A program made the translations under genes and the position numbers. Under the pieces are notes generated by a model. That model ran no database searches. It was not told where the DNA came from and was given only the letters and a program-made list of their open reading frames with translations. A stretch of 64,000 nucleotides of DNA from Brevundimonas sp. UBA7506 (GTDB lineage Bacteria > Pseudomonadota > Alphaproteobacteria > Caulobacterales > Caulobacteraceae), in assembly GCF_002479495.1 (NCBI RefSeq), contig NZ_DLNQ01000015.1:137476-201475 (forward strand). Direction: 5' to 3'. This document shows positions 1 through 9,953 of the stretch, piece by piece (the first letter of the stretch is position 1; every line of letters starts with the position of its first letter).

Positions 1-538
<538 letters not shown>

Positions 539-633
539 TTCGATCTCGGGAAGGGCAGGCGCCTCTCGTTCCTAGATCGTGGGACGGGTGGGGACAACCG
601 TTGACGCAACGTCAGGCGGCGGATTGCTGAGCT

Positions 634-1485
634 TTATGACAAGAGCCCGGTGCGCTCGATCTCGACCGGGCCGGTCATGAAGACGTGATCGGTGGCTTCA
701 TCCCAGTCGATGATCAGCTCGCCGCCGTCGACGATCACGGTCGCCTTGCGAGCGGTCAGGCCGCGCCGGGCGGTGGCCACCAGGGCCGCGCAGGCGCCGG
801 TGCCGCAGGCCAGGGTCAGACCCGCCCCGCGCTCCCACACCCGCAGACGGATATGATCGTGGTCTATGACCTTGGCGAAGCCGACATTGACGCCCTCGGG
901 GAAGAGCGGGTGATGCTCGACCAGGGAGCCCGAGCCGCGCACGAAGGCGTCGTCCTGCTGATCGGTGAAGAAGACCACGTGGGGATTGCCCATCGAGACC
1001 GCGCCCGGCGTGTGCAGGACCGGAGCGTCGATCGGCCCGACCTGAAGTTCGATGCCGCGCGTGTCCATCTCCTCGGCGATCGGCACCTGGGACCAGTCGA
1101 GACGGGGCTGACCCATGTCCACGGTCACCAGATGATCCCCCGCCCGACGCGCGGTGGTGGGCCCGCCGAGGGTGTCGATGACCACTTCCTCCTTGCCGGT
1201 CGCTTCCAGCAGCAGCCAGCCGACGCAGCGCAGGGCGTTGCCGCAGGTCTCGACCATGGAGCCGTCGGCGTTCCAGACGCGCATGAAGGCGTCGGCGGTC
1301 TCGGAGGGCTCGACGCCGATCAACTGGTCGAAGCCGCCCAGACCCGCCGCTGGGTCCGCCAGGGCGCGCACCTGTTCCTCGGTCGGGTGGAAGCCTTCCT
1401 CGAAGGCCTGGACGACGATGAAGGCGTTTCCGGCGCCGTTCATGCGGATATAGGGGCGAGCAGCCTGGGTCATGTCCGCCTTCAT
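634..1485 (-). CDS. dapF: Diaminopimelate epimerase
   Basis: DapF interconverts LL- and meso-diaminopimelate in the cytoplasm, supplying lysine and peptidoglycan synthesis. The 283-residue product has the usual family length. The two catalytic cysteines are visible: Cys81 in ETCGNALRC and Cys227 in ACGTGACA, preceded by the conserved ERGAGLTL. The N-terminal substrate loop RMNGAGNAF is at residues 14-22. An in-frame ATG four codons later (1473) is an alternative start. The gene sits alone on the minus strand, head to head with the K+ channel gene at 1523, so the 37-base gap must hold both start regions. Confidence 0.95.
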   Translation of the reverse strand: MKADMTQAARPYIRMNGAGNAFIVVQAFEEGFHPTEEQVRALADPAAGLGGFDQLIGVEPSETADAFMRVWNADGSMVETCGNALRCVGWLLLEATGKEEVVIDTLGGPTTARRAGDHLVTVDMGQPRLDWSQVPIAEEMDTRGIELQVGPIDAPVLHTPGAVSMGNPHVVFFTDQQDDAFVRGSGSLVEHHPLFPEGVNVGFAKVIDHDHIRLRVWERGAGLTLACGTGACAALVATARRGLTARKATVIVDGGELIIDWDEATDHVFMTGPVEIERTGLLS

Positions 1486-1522
1486 ATAGGATTTTTCGCC
1501 GGTTCATGTATCGCTGGCGACG

Positions 1523-2326
1523 ATGGCGTCAGAGCACAGCGAAACCGGCAAATCCGAAGGTCTGCGGCTGAGGGCGCGGCTGCGCTACCTCTATCACGGC
1601 TCCCAGCCGGCGGCGGTGAAGTTCCGCCTGATGGTCATCGTCATCGACCTGGCCATCATCGCCTTCTTCCTGGCCACGCCGATCCTCAAGGAGGCGGGCT
1701 GGGTCTTCTATGTGATGGACTATCTGATCGCCGCCGTTCTGGGGCTGGATCTGGCGGCGCGGGCCTATGCCTATTCCGACATCCGCGACTGGCTGAAACG
1801 GCCGATCGTCTGGGTCGATCTGTTCGTGCTGGCGACCCTGCTGTTCCCGGTCTGGCTGGCCAACCTCGGCTTCCTGAGGCTGCTGCGGCTGTGGAGCCTG
1901 CTGAACAGCGACCTGTTCTGGCGCACCATCGGCCGCCGCTTCGACGACACGCGGGTCGAGGAAATCACCCGGGCCCTGGCCGCTCTGGTGACCTTCGTCT
2001 TCGTGGTGACCGGTTTCGTCTACGCCTATTTCCGCGGGCGGGCCGAGCACATCAACGGCTATCTGGACGCCCTCTATTTCACCGTCGCCACCCTGACGAC
2101 GACGGGGTTCGGCGACATCACCCTGCCGGGCAACTGGGGCCGGGTCATCTCGATCATCGTCATGCTGGTGGGCATCACCCTCTTCATCCGCCTGGCCCAG
2201 ACCCTGATCCGGCCGCACAAGGTCAAGTTCCCCTGCCCGACGTGCGGTCTGCAGAAGCACGATCCCGACGCCGTCCACTGCAAGGCCTGCGGCCAGATCC
2301 TGTGCATCCCGGATGAGGGCGATTGA
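1523..2326 (+). CDS. Voltage-gated-type K+ channel with C-terminal zinc ribbon
   Basis: This 267-residue inner-membrane protein looks like a K+ channel subunit. Hydrophobic segments lie at about residues 36-55, 60-82, 95-118, 152-170 and 205-225, and an S4-like RLLRLW stretch is near 119. A re-entrant pore loop holds TLTTTGFGD (190-198), a variant of the TVGYGD selectivity filter. After the last membrane segment come four cysteines in two CxxC pairs (Cys238, Cys241, Cys253, Cys256), the pattern of a zinc ribbon. The channel assignment rests on the pore motif. The metal-binding role of the tail is inferred from cysteine spacing. No ligand or voltage dependence can be read from the sequence. 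Confidence 0.8.
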   Translation: MASEHSETGKSEGLRLRARLRYLYHGSQPAAVKFRLMVIVIDLAIIAFFLATPILKEAGWVFYVMDYLIAAVLGLDLAARAYAYSDIRDWLKRPIVWVDLFVLATLLFPVWLANLGFLRLLRLWSLLNSDLFWRTIGRRFDDTRVEEITRALAALVTFVFVVTGFVYAYFRGRAEHINGYLDALYFTVATLTTTGFGDITLPGNWGRVISIIVMLVGITLFIRLAQTLIRPHKVKFPCPTCGLQKHDPDAVHCKACGQILCIPDEGD

Positions 2327-2441
2327 CGCCCGTTCCGTCGTCGCTGCGACGAAAGATGACAGGCTTGTAAGATTTCCGCCGCTTGCCGCGGTCCTCGTGT
2401 CTCGCCAAGGTGCCGCCCGATTTCTGTTGGGGAATGAAAAC

Positions 2442-4616
2442 ATGATCCGCACTCTGGCGTCCGCCGCCGCCCTTCTTCTCGCCGCCGGAGCCGCTCCCGT
2501 CGCCATGGCCCATTCGACCGACACGCCCGCCGCCGCCTCCACGCCGGGCTTCGCGACCAGCGACGCGACCGATCCCTACATCTGGCTGGAAGAGGTCGAG
2601 GGCGAGCGCGCCATGGCCTGGGTCAAGACCCACAATGAGCATTCCCTCGGCACGCTGCAGGGCGACCCGCGCTACGAGGCCCTGCACCAGCAGGCGCTGG
2701 ACATCGTGCAGTCGCGCGACCGCATTCCCTCGCCCGGCTTCACCCACGACGGCCACATCGACAACTTCTGGCAGGACGCGACGCATGTGCGCGGCATCTG
2801 GCGTCGCACGACGCTGGACAGCTACCGCACCGCGACGCCGACCTGGGAGACCATCCTCGACATCGACGCCCTGTCGGCCGCCGAGGGCGCCAACTGGGTC
2901 TACAAGGGCGCCAGCTGCCTGCCGCCCGAAGAGCGTTACTGCCTGGTCTCCCTGTCGAACGGCGGCAAGGACGCGGTCACCATCCGCGAGTTCGACAGCG
3001 TGACGAAGACCTTCGTCGAGGGCGGCATCAGCCTGCCGGAATCCAAGGGCGGCGCCAGCTGGATCGACAAGGACACCCTGCTGATCTCGCGCGACTTCGG
3101 CGAGGGATCGCTGACGGATTCGGGCTATCCGCGCACCGTGCGTCTGATGAAGCGCGGCCAGAGCGTCGATCAGGCGGTCGAGGTCTTCGCCGGCCAGAAG
3201 ACCGACGTCTCGGTCTCGGGCTACACCCTGCGCGACGCCGACGGCGTGGTTCAGGCGGTGCTGCTGAACCGGGGGATCAACTTCTATGAAAGCGAAACCT
3301 GGCGCCTGAACGCCGACGGCTCGACGACGAAGCTGGAGCTGCCGCTCAAGGGCAATATCAACGCCCTGGTCGCCGGCCAGATGGTGGTGACGACGGATCA
3401 GGACTGGACCGCGCCCTCGGGGCAGGAATTCAAGACCGGCGACGTCATCGCCTGGAACCTGCAGGCCTGGCTGGCTGATCCCAAGACCCCGGCGCAACTG
3501 ATCATTCGCCCCGGCGAGCGCGAGGCCATCGAGGGCATCAGCGCCACCCGCAACACCCTGGTCGTGGCGCTTTATGAAAACGTGCGCGGTTCGGTCTATG
3601 TCTACCGTCCGAACCCGTCCGGCGAATGGGCGCGCACCCGTCTGGACCTGCCGCAAAACGTCACCGTCGGCGTCGGCTCGGCTTCGGAGCAGGACGACAA
3701 GATCTTCGTCAGCGTCGCCGGCTATCTGAACCCGTCCAGCCTCTATCTGGCGGACGCGGCGACCGGCGCGGTCGCCCTGACCAAGTCCCTGCCCGCCAAG
3801 TTCGACGCCACGGGCATGCGGGTGGATCAGTTCGAGGCCCGTTCGGCCGACGGCACGATGATCCCCTATTTCGTCGTCCATAAGGACGCCATGGCCATGG
3901 ACGGCTCGAACCCGACCCTGCTCTACGGCTATGGCGGCTTCCAGTCGTCGCTGCTGCCCGGCTATTCGCCGACGGTCGGCAAGCTGTGGCTGGAGCGCGG
4001 CGGCGTCTATGTCATCGCCAATACGCGCGGCGGCGGCGAGTTCGGTCCGAAATGGCACCAGGCGGCCCAGCAGGAAAACCGTCAGCGCGCCCACGAGGAC
4101 TTCCAGGCCGTGGCCCAGGACCTGATCACGCGCGGGATCACCTCTCAGCCGCACCTGGGGATCATGGGCGGCTCACAGGGCGGCCTGTTCATGGGGGCCA
4201 TGCTGACCCAGCGCCCGGACCTGATCAATGCGGCGGTCATTCAGGTGCCCCTGTTCGACATGCTGCGCTTCCACAAGCTGCTGGCCGGCGCCTCGTGGAT
4301 CGGCGAATACGGCAACCCGGACATCCCCGAACAGCGCGCCTGGATCGAGGAATATTCGCCCTATCAGCGTCTGGCGGCGGGCCACCCCTATCCCGAGGTC
4401 TTCATCCACACCTCGACCAAGGACGACCGCGTCCACCCCGGCCACGCGCGCAAGGCGGCGGCGCGGATGGAGGAGCTGGGCTACCCGGTCCTCTTCTATG
4501 AAAACACCGACGGCGGCCACGCGGCCGGCGCCAACCTGCGCGAAACGGCTCGCCGCATCGCGCTGGAATACACCTATCTGACGCGCCGCCTGATGGACGA
4601 ACCGGCGCAGCGGTAA
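2442..4616 (+). CDS. Prolyl oligopeptidase family serine peptidase (S9A), exported
   Basis: This 724-residue protein cleaves proline-containing peptides if it acts like its family. A signal peptide is clear (MIRTLASAAALLLAAGAA, likely cut after AMA), so the site is periplasmic or outside. The N-terminal half is the beta-propeller-type domain. The C-terminal alpha/beta hydrolase domain shows nucleophile Ser578 in GGSQGG, acid residues D661-D662 in DDRVHPGH and His693 in GGHAAG. ATG 2442 was chosen because it places the signal peptide at the start; the open frame extends upstream to 2313, inside the channel gene. A paralogue follows at 4762, separated only by a palindromic repeat. Confidence 0.9.
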   Translation: MIRTLASAAALLLAAGAAPVAMAHSTDTPAAASTPGFATSDATDPYIWLEEVEGERAMAWVKTHNEHSLGTLQGDPRYEALHQQALDIVQSRDRIPSPGFTHDGHIDNFWQDATHVRGIWRRTTLDSYRTATPTWETILDIDALSAAEGANWVYKGASCLPPEERYCLVSLSNGGKDAVTIREFDSVTKTFVEGGISLPESKGGASWIDKDTLLISRDFGEGSLTDSGYPRTVRLMKRGQSVDQAVEVFAGQKTDVSVSGYTLRDADGVVQAVLLNRGINFYESETWRLNADGSTTKLELPLKGNINALVAGQMVVTTDQDWTAPSGQEFKTGDVIAWNLQAWLADPKTPAQLIIRPGEREAIEGISATRNTLVVALYENVRGSVYVYRPNPSGEWARTRLDLPQNVTVGVGSASEQDDKIFVSVAGYLNPSSLYLADAATGAVALTKSLPAKFDATGMRVDQFEARSADGTMIPYFVVHKDAMAMDGSNPTLLYGYGGFQSSLLPGYSPTVGKLWLERGGVYVIANTRGGGEFGPKWHQAAQQENRQRAHEDFQAVAQDLITRGITSQPHLGIMGGSQGGLFMGAMLTQRPDLINAAVIQVPLFDMLRFHKLLAGASWIGEYGNPDIPEQRAWIEEYSPYQRLAAGHPYPEVFIHTSTKDDRVHPGHARKAAARMEELGYPVLFYENTDGGHAAGANLRETARRIALEYTYLTRRLMDEPAQR

Positions 4617-4625
4617 CCCCCCTGC

Positions 4626-4751
4626 CCGCTCATCCCCGCGGAAGCGGGGACCCAGGTTTGAGCCTCGCGCTCGAACCTGGGTCATGAGCGAAAATTCCTA
4701 CGGCGGCTTATCAGGCCAAAGCACTGGGTCCCCGCTTGCGCGGGGATGAGC
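4626..4751. repeat. Palindromic intergenic repeat (REP-like) between the two S9 peptidase genes
   Basis: The 145-base gap between the tandem peptidase genes is almost wholly filled by nested inverted repeats. The outer arms (about 4628-4656 and 4724-4751) are near-complementary copies built on CTCATCCCCGCG and CGCGGGGATGAG, each itself a small hairpin. An inner pair (about 4649-4684) has ACCCAGGTTTGAGC facing GCTCGAACCTGGGT. This is the style of dispersed palindromic repeats found between genes in alphaproteobacteria. It ends about 10 bases before the next ATG, so it could form structure in the mRNA leader. Confidence 0.75.
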
Positions 4752-4761
4752 GGAGAAAACC

Positions 4762-6966
4762 ATGAAGTCCCTGTTCCTGTCCGCCGCCCTGCCGGTGCTG
4801 ATCCTCGCCGCCGGTCCGGCCTTGGCCGAGAGCGCGCCGGTCGATCCCGCCGCCGCCTCTGCGACCAATCCGCCCCCGCACTTCCCGCGCGATCTGTCGC
4901 CCGAGGGGGTCAAGGCCGCCGACGATCATCTGGCGCTGGAAGAGGTGGACGGGGCCGAGGCCCGCGCCTTCGTCGCCGCCTCGAACGAGAAGGCGCTGTC
5001 GGCCCTGACCGGCGACCGCCGCTACGAACCCTTCCGTCAGCAGGCCGAGGCCATCCTGACGGCGACCGACCGCATTCCCGGCGTCAGCTTCCTGGGCGAA
5101 GGCCTGGGCAATTTCTGGCAGGACGCCGCCAATCCCAAGGGCGTCTGGCGCCGCACGACCCTGGACAGCTATCGCAGCAACCAGCCGCAGTGGGAGACCC
5201 TGCTGGACATCGACGCCCTGGCCAAGGCCGAAGGCCGCGACTGGGTGTTCAAGGGCGCCAACTGCCTGGCCCCCGACGAGACCCGCTGCCTGATCAACCT
5301 GTCGGACGGCGGCAAGGACGCCGTGACGGTCCGCGAGTTCGACCTGACCACCAAGACTTTTGTGGATGGCGGCTTCGTCATCCCCGAGGGCAAGCACCGC
5401 CTGACCTGGCTGGACCGCGACACCCTGCTGATCGCCACCGACTTCGGCCCGGGCACGATGACCGAGTCGGGCTATCCCTTCATCGTCAAATCCCTGAAGC
5501 GCGGCCATCCCCTGGCCCATGCGGCCGAGGTCTATCGCGGCCAGCAGTCGGACGGCGGCTATGGCGTCTCGCCCATGGTCTTCCGCGACAAGGCCGGGGC
5601 GGTCGAGGCCGTGCTGTTCAGCCGCCCGCTGGACACCTTCCGCTCTGAGATCTGGCAGATGGTGGAGGGCAAGCCGGTCAAGTTGAACCTGCCGGAACGG
5701 GTCTCTGTCGAGGGGGTCATCAGCGGCCGATTGGTCTTCTCAAACGAGCAGGACTGGAGCTTCCAAGGGGCTGACTTCAGGGCTGGATCGCTGCTGGCCT
5801 TCTGCCTGCCTTGCCTATATCCGCAGGCGCCCGGAGAGATCGTCATCACCAACGCGGCGCCCGTGATCTTCGCGCCGTCCGCGCGCCAATCGGTCAGCGG
5901 CGTGAGCGTGATGGATGATCACGTCGTGGTCGCCATCAACGACAATGTTGTGGGTCGCCTGGCCGTGTTCGAGAACAAGGGCGAATGGGGCTGGCCGCGC
6001 TCTGACATCGCCGTCCCCCCCAACAGCGCCGTGGGTCTGGGCGACAGCTCCAAGGCCAAGGGCGGGGTCTTCGTCTCGACCCAGGGCTTCCTGACCCCGC
6101 CGACCCTCAGCCTGGCGGACGTCTCGACCGCCGCCCTGACCGAGCTGAAATCGGCCCCGGCCAAGTTCGACGCCTCCACCCATGTGGTCGAGCAGTTCGA
6201 GGCGACCTCGACCGATGGGACGAAGATCCCCTACTTCGTCACCCGTCCGAAGACCCTGGCGATGGACGGGACCGGTCCGACCATCCTGTTCGGCTACGGC
6301 GGCTTCCAGGCCAGCTTCCCGCCCGCCTACAAGCCGGAGATGGGCAAGCTGTGGCTCGAGAACGGCGGCGTCTTCGTTCAGGCCAACATCCGAGGCGGCG
6401 GCGAGTTCGGCCCCGGTTGGCACCAGGCGGCCCTGCGTGAAAACCGCCAGCGCGCCTTTGACGACTTCGCCGCCGTGGCCCGCGATCTGGAGCAGCGCAA
6501 GATCACCGGCCCGCGTCACCTTGGCATCTATGGCCGCTCCAACGGCGGAGTCCTGACCTCGGTGTCGATCACCCAGCACCCGGAGCTGTTCAACGCGGCG
6601 GTGATCGAAAGCCCGCTGATCGACATGCTGCGCTATCAGGACCTGCCCGCCGGCGCCTCGTGGATCGGTGAATACGGCGACCCGCGCATCCCCGGCGACG
6701 CCGAGTTCATCGCCCGCTACTCGGCCTATCAGCAGCTGCGGCCCGAGGTGAAATACCCGCGCGTCTACATCACCACCAATACGCGCGACGACCGGGTCCA
6801 CCCCGGCCACGCCCGCAAGTTCGCGGCGCGCTTGGGCGACCAGGGCCACGACCACCTCTATTACGAGGACACGGCGGGCGGTCACTCCAACGACGCCGAT
6901 CCGGTCGCCAACGCCCGCCGTTGGGCAAGGCATTACGTCTATCTGGCCCAGCAACTGATGGACTGA
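4762..6966 (+). CDS. Prolyl oligopeptidase family serine peptidase (S9A), second tandem copy, exported
   Basis: This 734-residue exported peptidase is paralogous to the gene at 2442. The signal peptide is MKSLFLSAALPVLILAAGPALA. Aligned blocks such as FWQDA, GVWRRTTLDSYR and FGYGGFQ are shared with the first copy. The catalytic triad is Ser593 in GRSNGG, D676-D677 in DDRVHPGH and His708 in GGHSND. The nucleophile elbow reads GRSNGG where the family usually has GGSNGG. ATG 4762 follows the repeat element directly. The two copies probably arose by tandem duplication and diverged; distinct peptide preferences are an inference. Confidence 0.9.
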   Translation: MKSLFLSAALPVLILAAGPALAESAPVDPAAASATNPPPHFPRDLSPEGVKAADDHLALEEVDGAEARAFVAASNEKALSALTGDRRYEPFRQQAEAILTATDRIPGVSFLGEGLGNFWQDAANPKGVWRRTTLDSYRSNQPQWETLLDIDALAKAEGRDWVFKGANCLAPDETRCLINLSDGGKDAVTVREFDLTTKTFVDGGFVIPEGKHRLTWLDRDTLLIATDFGPGTMTESGYPFIVKSLKRGHPLAHAAEVYRGQQSDGGYGVSPMVFRDKAGAVEAVLFSRPLDTFRSEIWQMVEGKPVKLNLPERVSVEGVISGRLVFSNEQDWSFQGADFRAGSLLAFCLPCLYPQAPGEIVITNAAPVIFAPSARQSVSGVSVMDDHVVVAINDNVVGRLAVFENKGEWGWPRSDIAVPPNSAVGLGDSSKAKGGVFVSTQGFLTPPTLSLADVSTAALTELKSAPAKFDASTHVVEQFEATSTDGTKIPYFVTRPKTLAMDGTGPTILFGYGGFQASFPPAYKPEMGKLWLENGGVFVQANIRGGGEFGPGWHQAALRENRQRAFDDFAAVARDLEQRKITGPRHLGIYGRSNGGVLTSVSITQHPELFNAAVIESPLIDMLRYQDLPAGASWIGEYGDPRIPGDAEFIARYSAYQQLRPEVKYPRVYITTNTRDDRVHPGHARKFAARLGDQGHDHLYYEDTAGGHSNDADPVANARRWARHYVYLAQQLMD

Positions 6967-6973
6967 CCCTCGG

Positions 6974-7066
6974 CGTCATCCCGGAAGCGGCTTCGCCGCT
7001 ATCCGGGATCGCCCAAGGCGCGGACGTCGGCGTCCTGGGCGGTCCCGGCTCTACGGCCGGGATGAC
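6974..7066. repeat. Palindromic intergenic repeat downstream of the second S9 peptidase
   Basis: Immediately after the stop at 6966 lies a second palindromic element. Outer arms GTCATCCCGG (about 6977) and CCGGGATGAC (about 7056) are inverted. Between them are the local hairpins GAAGCGGCTTCGCCGCT and CCCAAGGCG...CGTCCTGGG. It differs in sequence from the repeat at 4626 but shares the same plan of GTCATCC-type ends facing inward. It may act as a transcript end or be a dispersed repeat. The rest of the gap up to 7175 holds no recognisable feature. Confidence 0.6.
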
Positions 7067-7174
7067 ACGCGGCCTCAAGCAACGCGAAGCGCGATAGGCC
7101 AAGGAAGTCTGTGAGGTTTCACCCTTCACGGTTTTATGAGCGGCGCGGACGGGCCGAGCGGCTAGGATCGTCGG

Positions 7175-7924
7175 ATGACGGCAAAGGGCTTGATCAGGAT
7201 CGGGGTGATGGCGGCGGCAGGCCTCTGCCTGTTGACCGCCGCCGCCGCGCCGCCGCGCGAACGCGACGCCGCGGTCCAGCCGGTGGTGGTCGAGTTGTTC
7301 ACGGCCCAGGGCTGTTCCGGCTGTCCCGAGGCCAACCGCACTCTGGAGGCGGTGGCGAACGCGCCGGGAGTCATCGCCCTGACCTACGGCGTCGGCTACT
7401 GGGACTATCTGGGCTGGTCCGACACCTTCGCCAAGCCGGAGTTCGCCGCCCGCCAGCAGGCCTATCGCCAGGCCTTGAAGCTGCGGAACGTCTCGACGCC
7501 CCAGGTGGTGGTCGATGGGCGGCGTCAGCTGTCGGGCGCCCGCTCGCCCGAACTTCAGGCCGCCATCGACGCCGAGGCCGCCGCGCGCCTGCATCCGCCC
7601 GAGATCGAATTCCGCGAGACCGGCGACCGGGTCGGGGTCGGTTCGGGCCGCCCGCCGCGCGGCGGGGCCGAAATCCTGGCCGTCGTCTATCAGCCGGGCC
7701 TGCAGACCGTCGAGGTGCGCCAGGGCGACAATCGCGGTCAGGCCGTGCGCCACGTCAATGTGGTGCGCCAGGTGCATCGTCTGGGCGACTGGACCGGCCG
7801 CCCCGTCCTTTTCGCCCTTCCGGGCGATTCCTCGTCTGAAGACAACGTCGTAGTTCTGGTCCAGGCCAAGGCCGACCGGCGCATTCTGTCGGCGGCGCGG
7901 CGGGCGGAACCGAGGCCCGATTGA
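7175..7924 (+). CDS. DUF1223 family exported thioredoxin-like protein
   Basis: The 249-residue product matches the DUF1223 pattern. An N-terminal hydrophobic signal (residues 5-25) is followed by VVVELFTAQGCSGCPEAN with a CxxC pair at Cys47 and Cys50, in the position of a thioredoxin active site. The phrase TPQVVVDGRRQLSGA (about 108-122) is also typical of the family. The role is unknown; the fold suggests redox activity in the periplasm. The neighbours (S9 peptidase before, Kup after) give no functional hint. The family call is fairly secure but no function is assigned. Confidence 0.8.
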   Translation: MTAKGLIRIGVMAAAGLCLLTAAAAPPRERDAAVQPVVVELFTAQGCSGCPEANRTLEAVANAPGVIALTYGVGYWDYLGWSDTFAKPEFAARQQAYRQALKLRNVSTPQVVVDGRRQLSGARSPELQAAIDAEAAARLHPPEIEFRETGDRVGVGSGRPPRGGAEILAVVYQPGLQTVEVRQGDNRGQAVRHVNVVRQVHRLGDWTGRPVLFALPGDSSSEDNVVVLVQAKADRRILSAARRAEPRPD

Positions 7925-7997
7925 ACCGCTGACGGAAAGGGTCTAAAGGCCCGCCGCTGTTAATGGGCGCGCCCTCCGCGCGGCCCGGAGGTCATGC

Positions 7998-9953
7998 ATG
8001 GCTGGGGATACGCCCCGCGGCGACGCGACAACGTCCGCCGCAAACGCTTCCGAACAACCGAACGCCGGGACTCCCTCTCCGCAGGGACACGGCAAGGCGA
8101 CGCATCGCGCCCTGATCCTGGGCGCCATCGGCGTGGTCTTCGGCGACATCGGCACCAGCCCGATCTACGCCCTGCGCGAGGCCATTGGCCACGCCCAGAA
8201 GGGGGTCGGCGGCGAGCTGGCCATCATCGGCGTGGTGTCGCTGGCCTTCTGGGCCCTGATGGTGGTGGTGACGTTCAAATACGTCATGTTCCTGATGCGG
8301 GCCGACAACAAGGGCGAGGGCGGCACTCTGTCGCTGATGGCCCTGGCCCAGCACGCGGTCGGCCGGCGCAGCGCCTGGCTGTTCATCCTCGGCGTCTGCG
8401 GCGCGGCCCTCTTCTACAGCGACGGCGTCATCACGCCCGCCATCTCGGTGCTGTCGGCGGTCGAGGGGCTGAAGGACGCGCCCGGCCTGAACGGCGAACT
8501 GGATCCCTTCATCCTGCCGATCTCGGCGGGCATTCTGATCGCCCTCTTCCTGGTCCAGTCGCGCGGCACGGCCGGCCTGGCCAGGTTCTTCGGCCCCATC
8601 ACCGCCGTCTGGTTCCTCAGCCTGGGCGTGTTGGGTCTGACGCACATCTTCGACGACATCTCGATCCTGCGCGCCCTGTCGCCGACCTATGGCGTCGAGC
8701 TGCTGCTCAAGGACGGCTTCCTCGGCTTCGTCATCCTCGGCAGCGTCTTCCTGGCCGTGACGGGGGCCGAGGCCCTCTATGCGGACATGGGCCACTTCGG
8801 CAAGGCGCCGATCCGTCAGGGCTGGCTGTTCGTGGTCCTGCCCTGCCTGACGCTCAACTATCTGGGCCAAGGCGCCTTCCTGCTGGACAACCCCGGCGCG
8901 GCGGACAACCCGTTCTGGAACATGGTGCCGCAGATGATCTACTGGCCCATGCTGATCCTGGCCACGGCGGCCACGGTCATCGCCAGCCAGGCGGTCATCA
9001 CCGGCGCCTTCTCGGTGACCCAACAGGCGGTCCAGCTGGGTCTCCTGCCCCGCATCGACATCCGCAACACCTCCGAGACCCTGGCCGGCCAGATCTACGT
9101 CCCGGCGGTCAACAGCCTGCTGATGATCGGCGTGCTCTTCCTGCTGCTGACCTTCCAGTCGTCGCACAATCTGACGGCGGCCTACGGCGTGGCCGTCACC
9201 GGCACCATGCTGGTCAACACCCTGATGTCATGGTCGGTGGTGACCAAGAAGTGGAAGTGGCCGATGTGGGCGGTGCTGGGCACCCTTGTGCCGTTCGGCA
9301 TCATCGACGGCGTTTTCCTGACCTCCAACCTGCTGAAGATCCCCGACGGCGCCTGGATGCCTCTGGTGCTGGGCGGCGGCCTGGTGCTGATCATGTGGAC
9401 CTGGGTGCGCGGCACCCAGATTCTGACCGAGAAGACCCGCAAGGACAGCCTGCCCCTGCATGACCTGATCGAGATGCTGAAGGCGCGGCCGCCGCATCGC
9501 GCGCCTGGCACGGCCATCTTCCTGACCTCGGACCCCGAGGTCGCGCCGGTGGCCCTGATGCACAACCTCAAGCACAACAAGGTGCTGCACGAGAAGAACG
9601 TCATCCTGACGGTCCATACCGCCGACCGGCCCCGCGTGGCCGACAGCCAGCGGGTGACGATGGAGCCGATCAGCGACGACTTCAAACGGCTGACCATCAC
9701 CTACGGCTTCATGGAGACGCCAAACGTGCCGCGCGCCCTGGGCCTGTGCCGCAAGCAGGGTCTGAAGTTCGACATCATGTCGACCAGCTTCTTCCTGGGC
9801 CGTCGCTCGGTGGTGCCGTCGGCGCGTCAGGGCATGCCCTTGTGGCAGGACAAGCTGTTCATCTTCCTGATGCGCAACGCCGCCAATCCGACCGACTTCT
9901 TCCATATTCCGCCCGGCCGCGTGGTCGAACTGGGCACGCAGGTTTCCGTATGA
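7998..9953 (+). CDS. kup: Low-affinity K+ uptake transporter Kup
   Basis: Kup is a K+/H+ symporter of the inner membrane. The 651-residue product has the normal length. After a short hydrophilic start, the signature GAIGVVFGDIGTSPIYALRE (about 36-55) opens a block of about twelve hydrophobic segments to about residue 450. A soluble C-terminal domain follows, including SFFLGRR near residue 598. ATG 7998 was preferred to nearby in-frame options because the N-terminus then matches the short cytoplasmic leader of the family. The stop overlaps the rsmB start as ATGA (9950-9953), so the two genes are likely co-transcribed. Confidence 0.95.
   Translation: MAGDTPRGDATTSAANASEQPNAGTPSPQGHGKATHRALILGAIGVVFGDIGTSPIYALREAIGHAQKGVGGELAIIGVVSLAFWALMVVVTFKYVMFLMRADNKGEGGTLSLMALAQHAVGRRSAWLFILGVCGAALFYSDGVITPAISVLSAVEGLKDAPGLNGELDPFILPISAGILIALFLVQSRGTAGLARFFGPITAVWFLSLGVLGLTHIFDDISILRALSPTYGVELLLKDGFLGFVILGSVFLAVTGAEALYADMGHFGKAPIRQGWLFVVLPCLTLNYLGQGAFLLDNPGAADNPFWNMVPQMIYWPMLILATAATVIASQAVITGAFSVTQQAVQLGLLPRIDIRNTSETLAGQIYVPAVNSLLMIGVLFLLLTFQSSHNLTAAYGVAVTGTMLVNTLMSWSVVTKKWKWPMWAVLGTLVPFGIIDGVFLTSNLLKIPDGAWMPLVLGGGLVLIMWTWVRGTQILTEKTRKDSLPLHDLIEMLKARPPHRAPGTAIFLTSDPEVAPVALMHNLKHNKVLHEKNVILTVHTADRPRVADSQRVTMEPISDDFKRLTITYGFMETPNVPRALGLCRKQGLKFDIMSTSFFLGRRSVVPSARQGMPLWQDKLFIFLMRNAANPTDFFHIPPGRVVELGTQVSV

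Noticed and set aside
685..2316. 543-codon plus-strand open frame across dapF and the channel gene
   Set aside because: It is antisense to dapF and out of frame in the channel gene.
2223..4154. 643-codon minus-strand open frame across the first S9 peptidase
   Set aside because: It is antisense to a gene with a full catalytic triad; no motif of its own.
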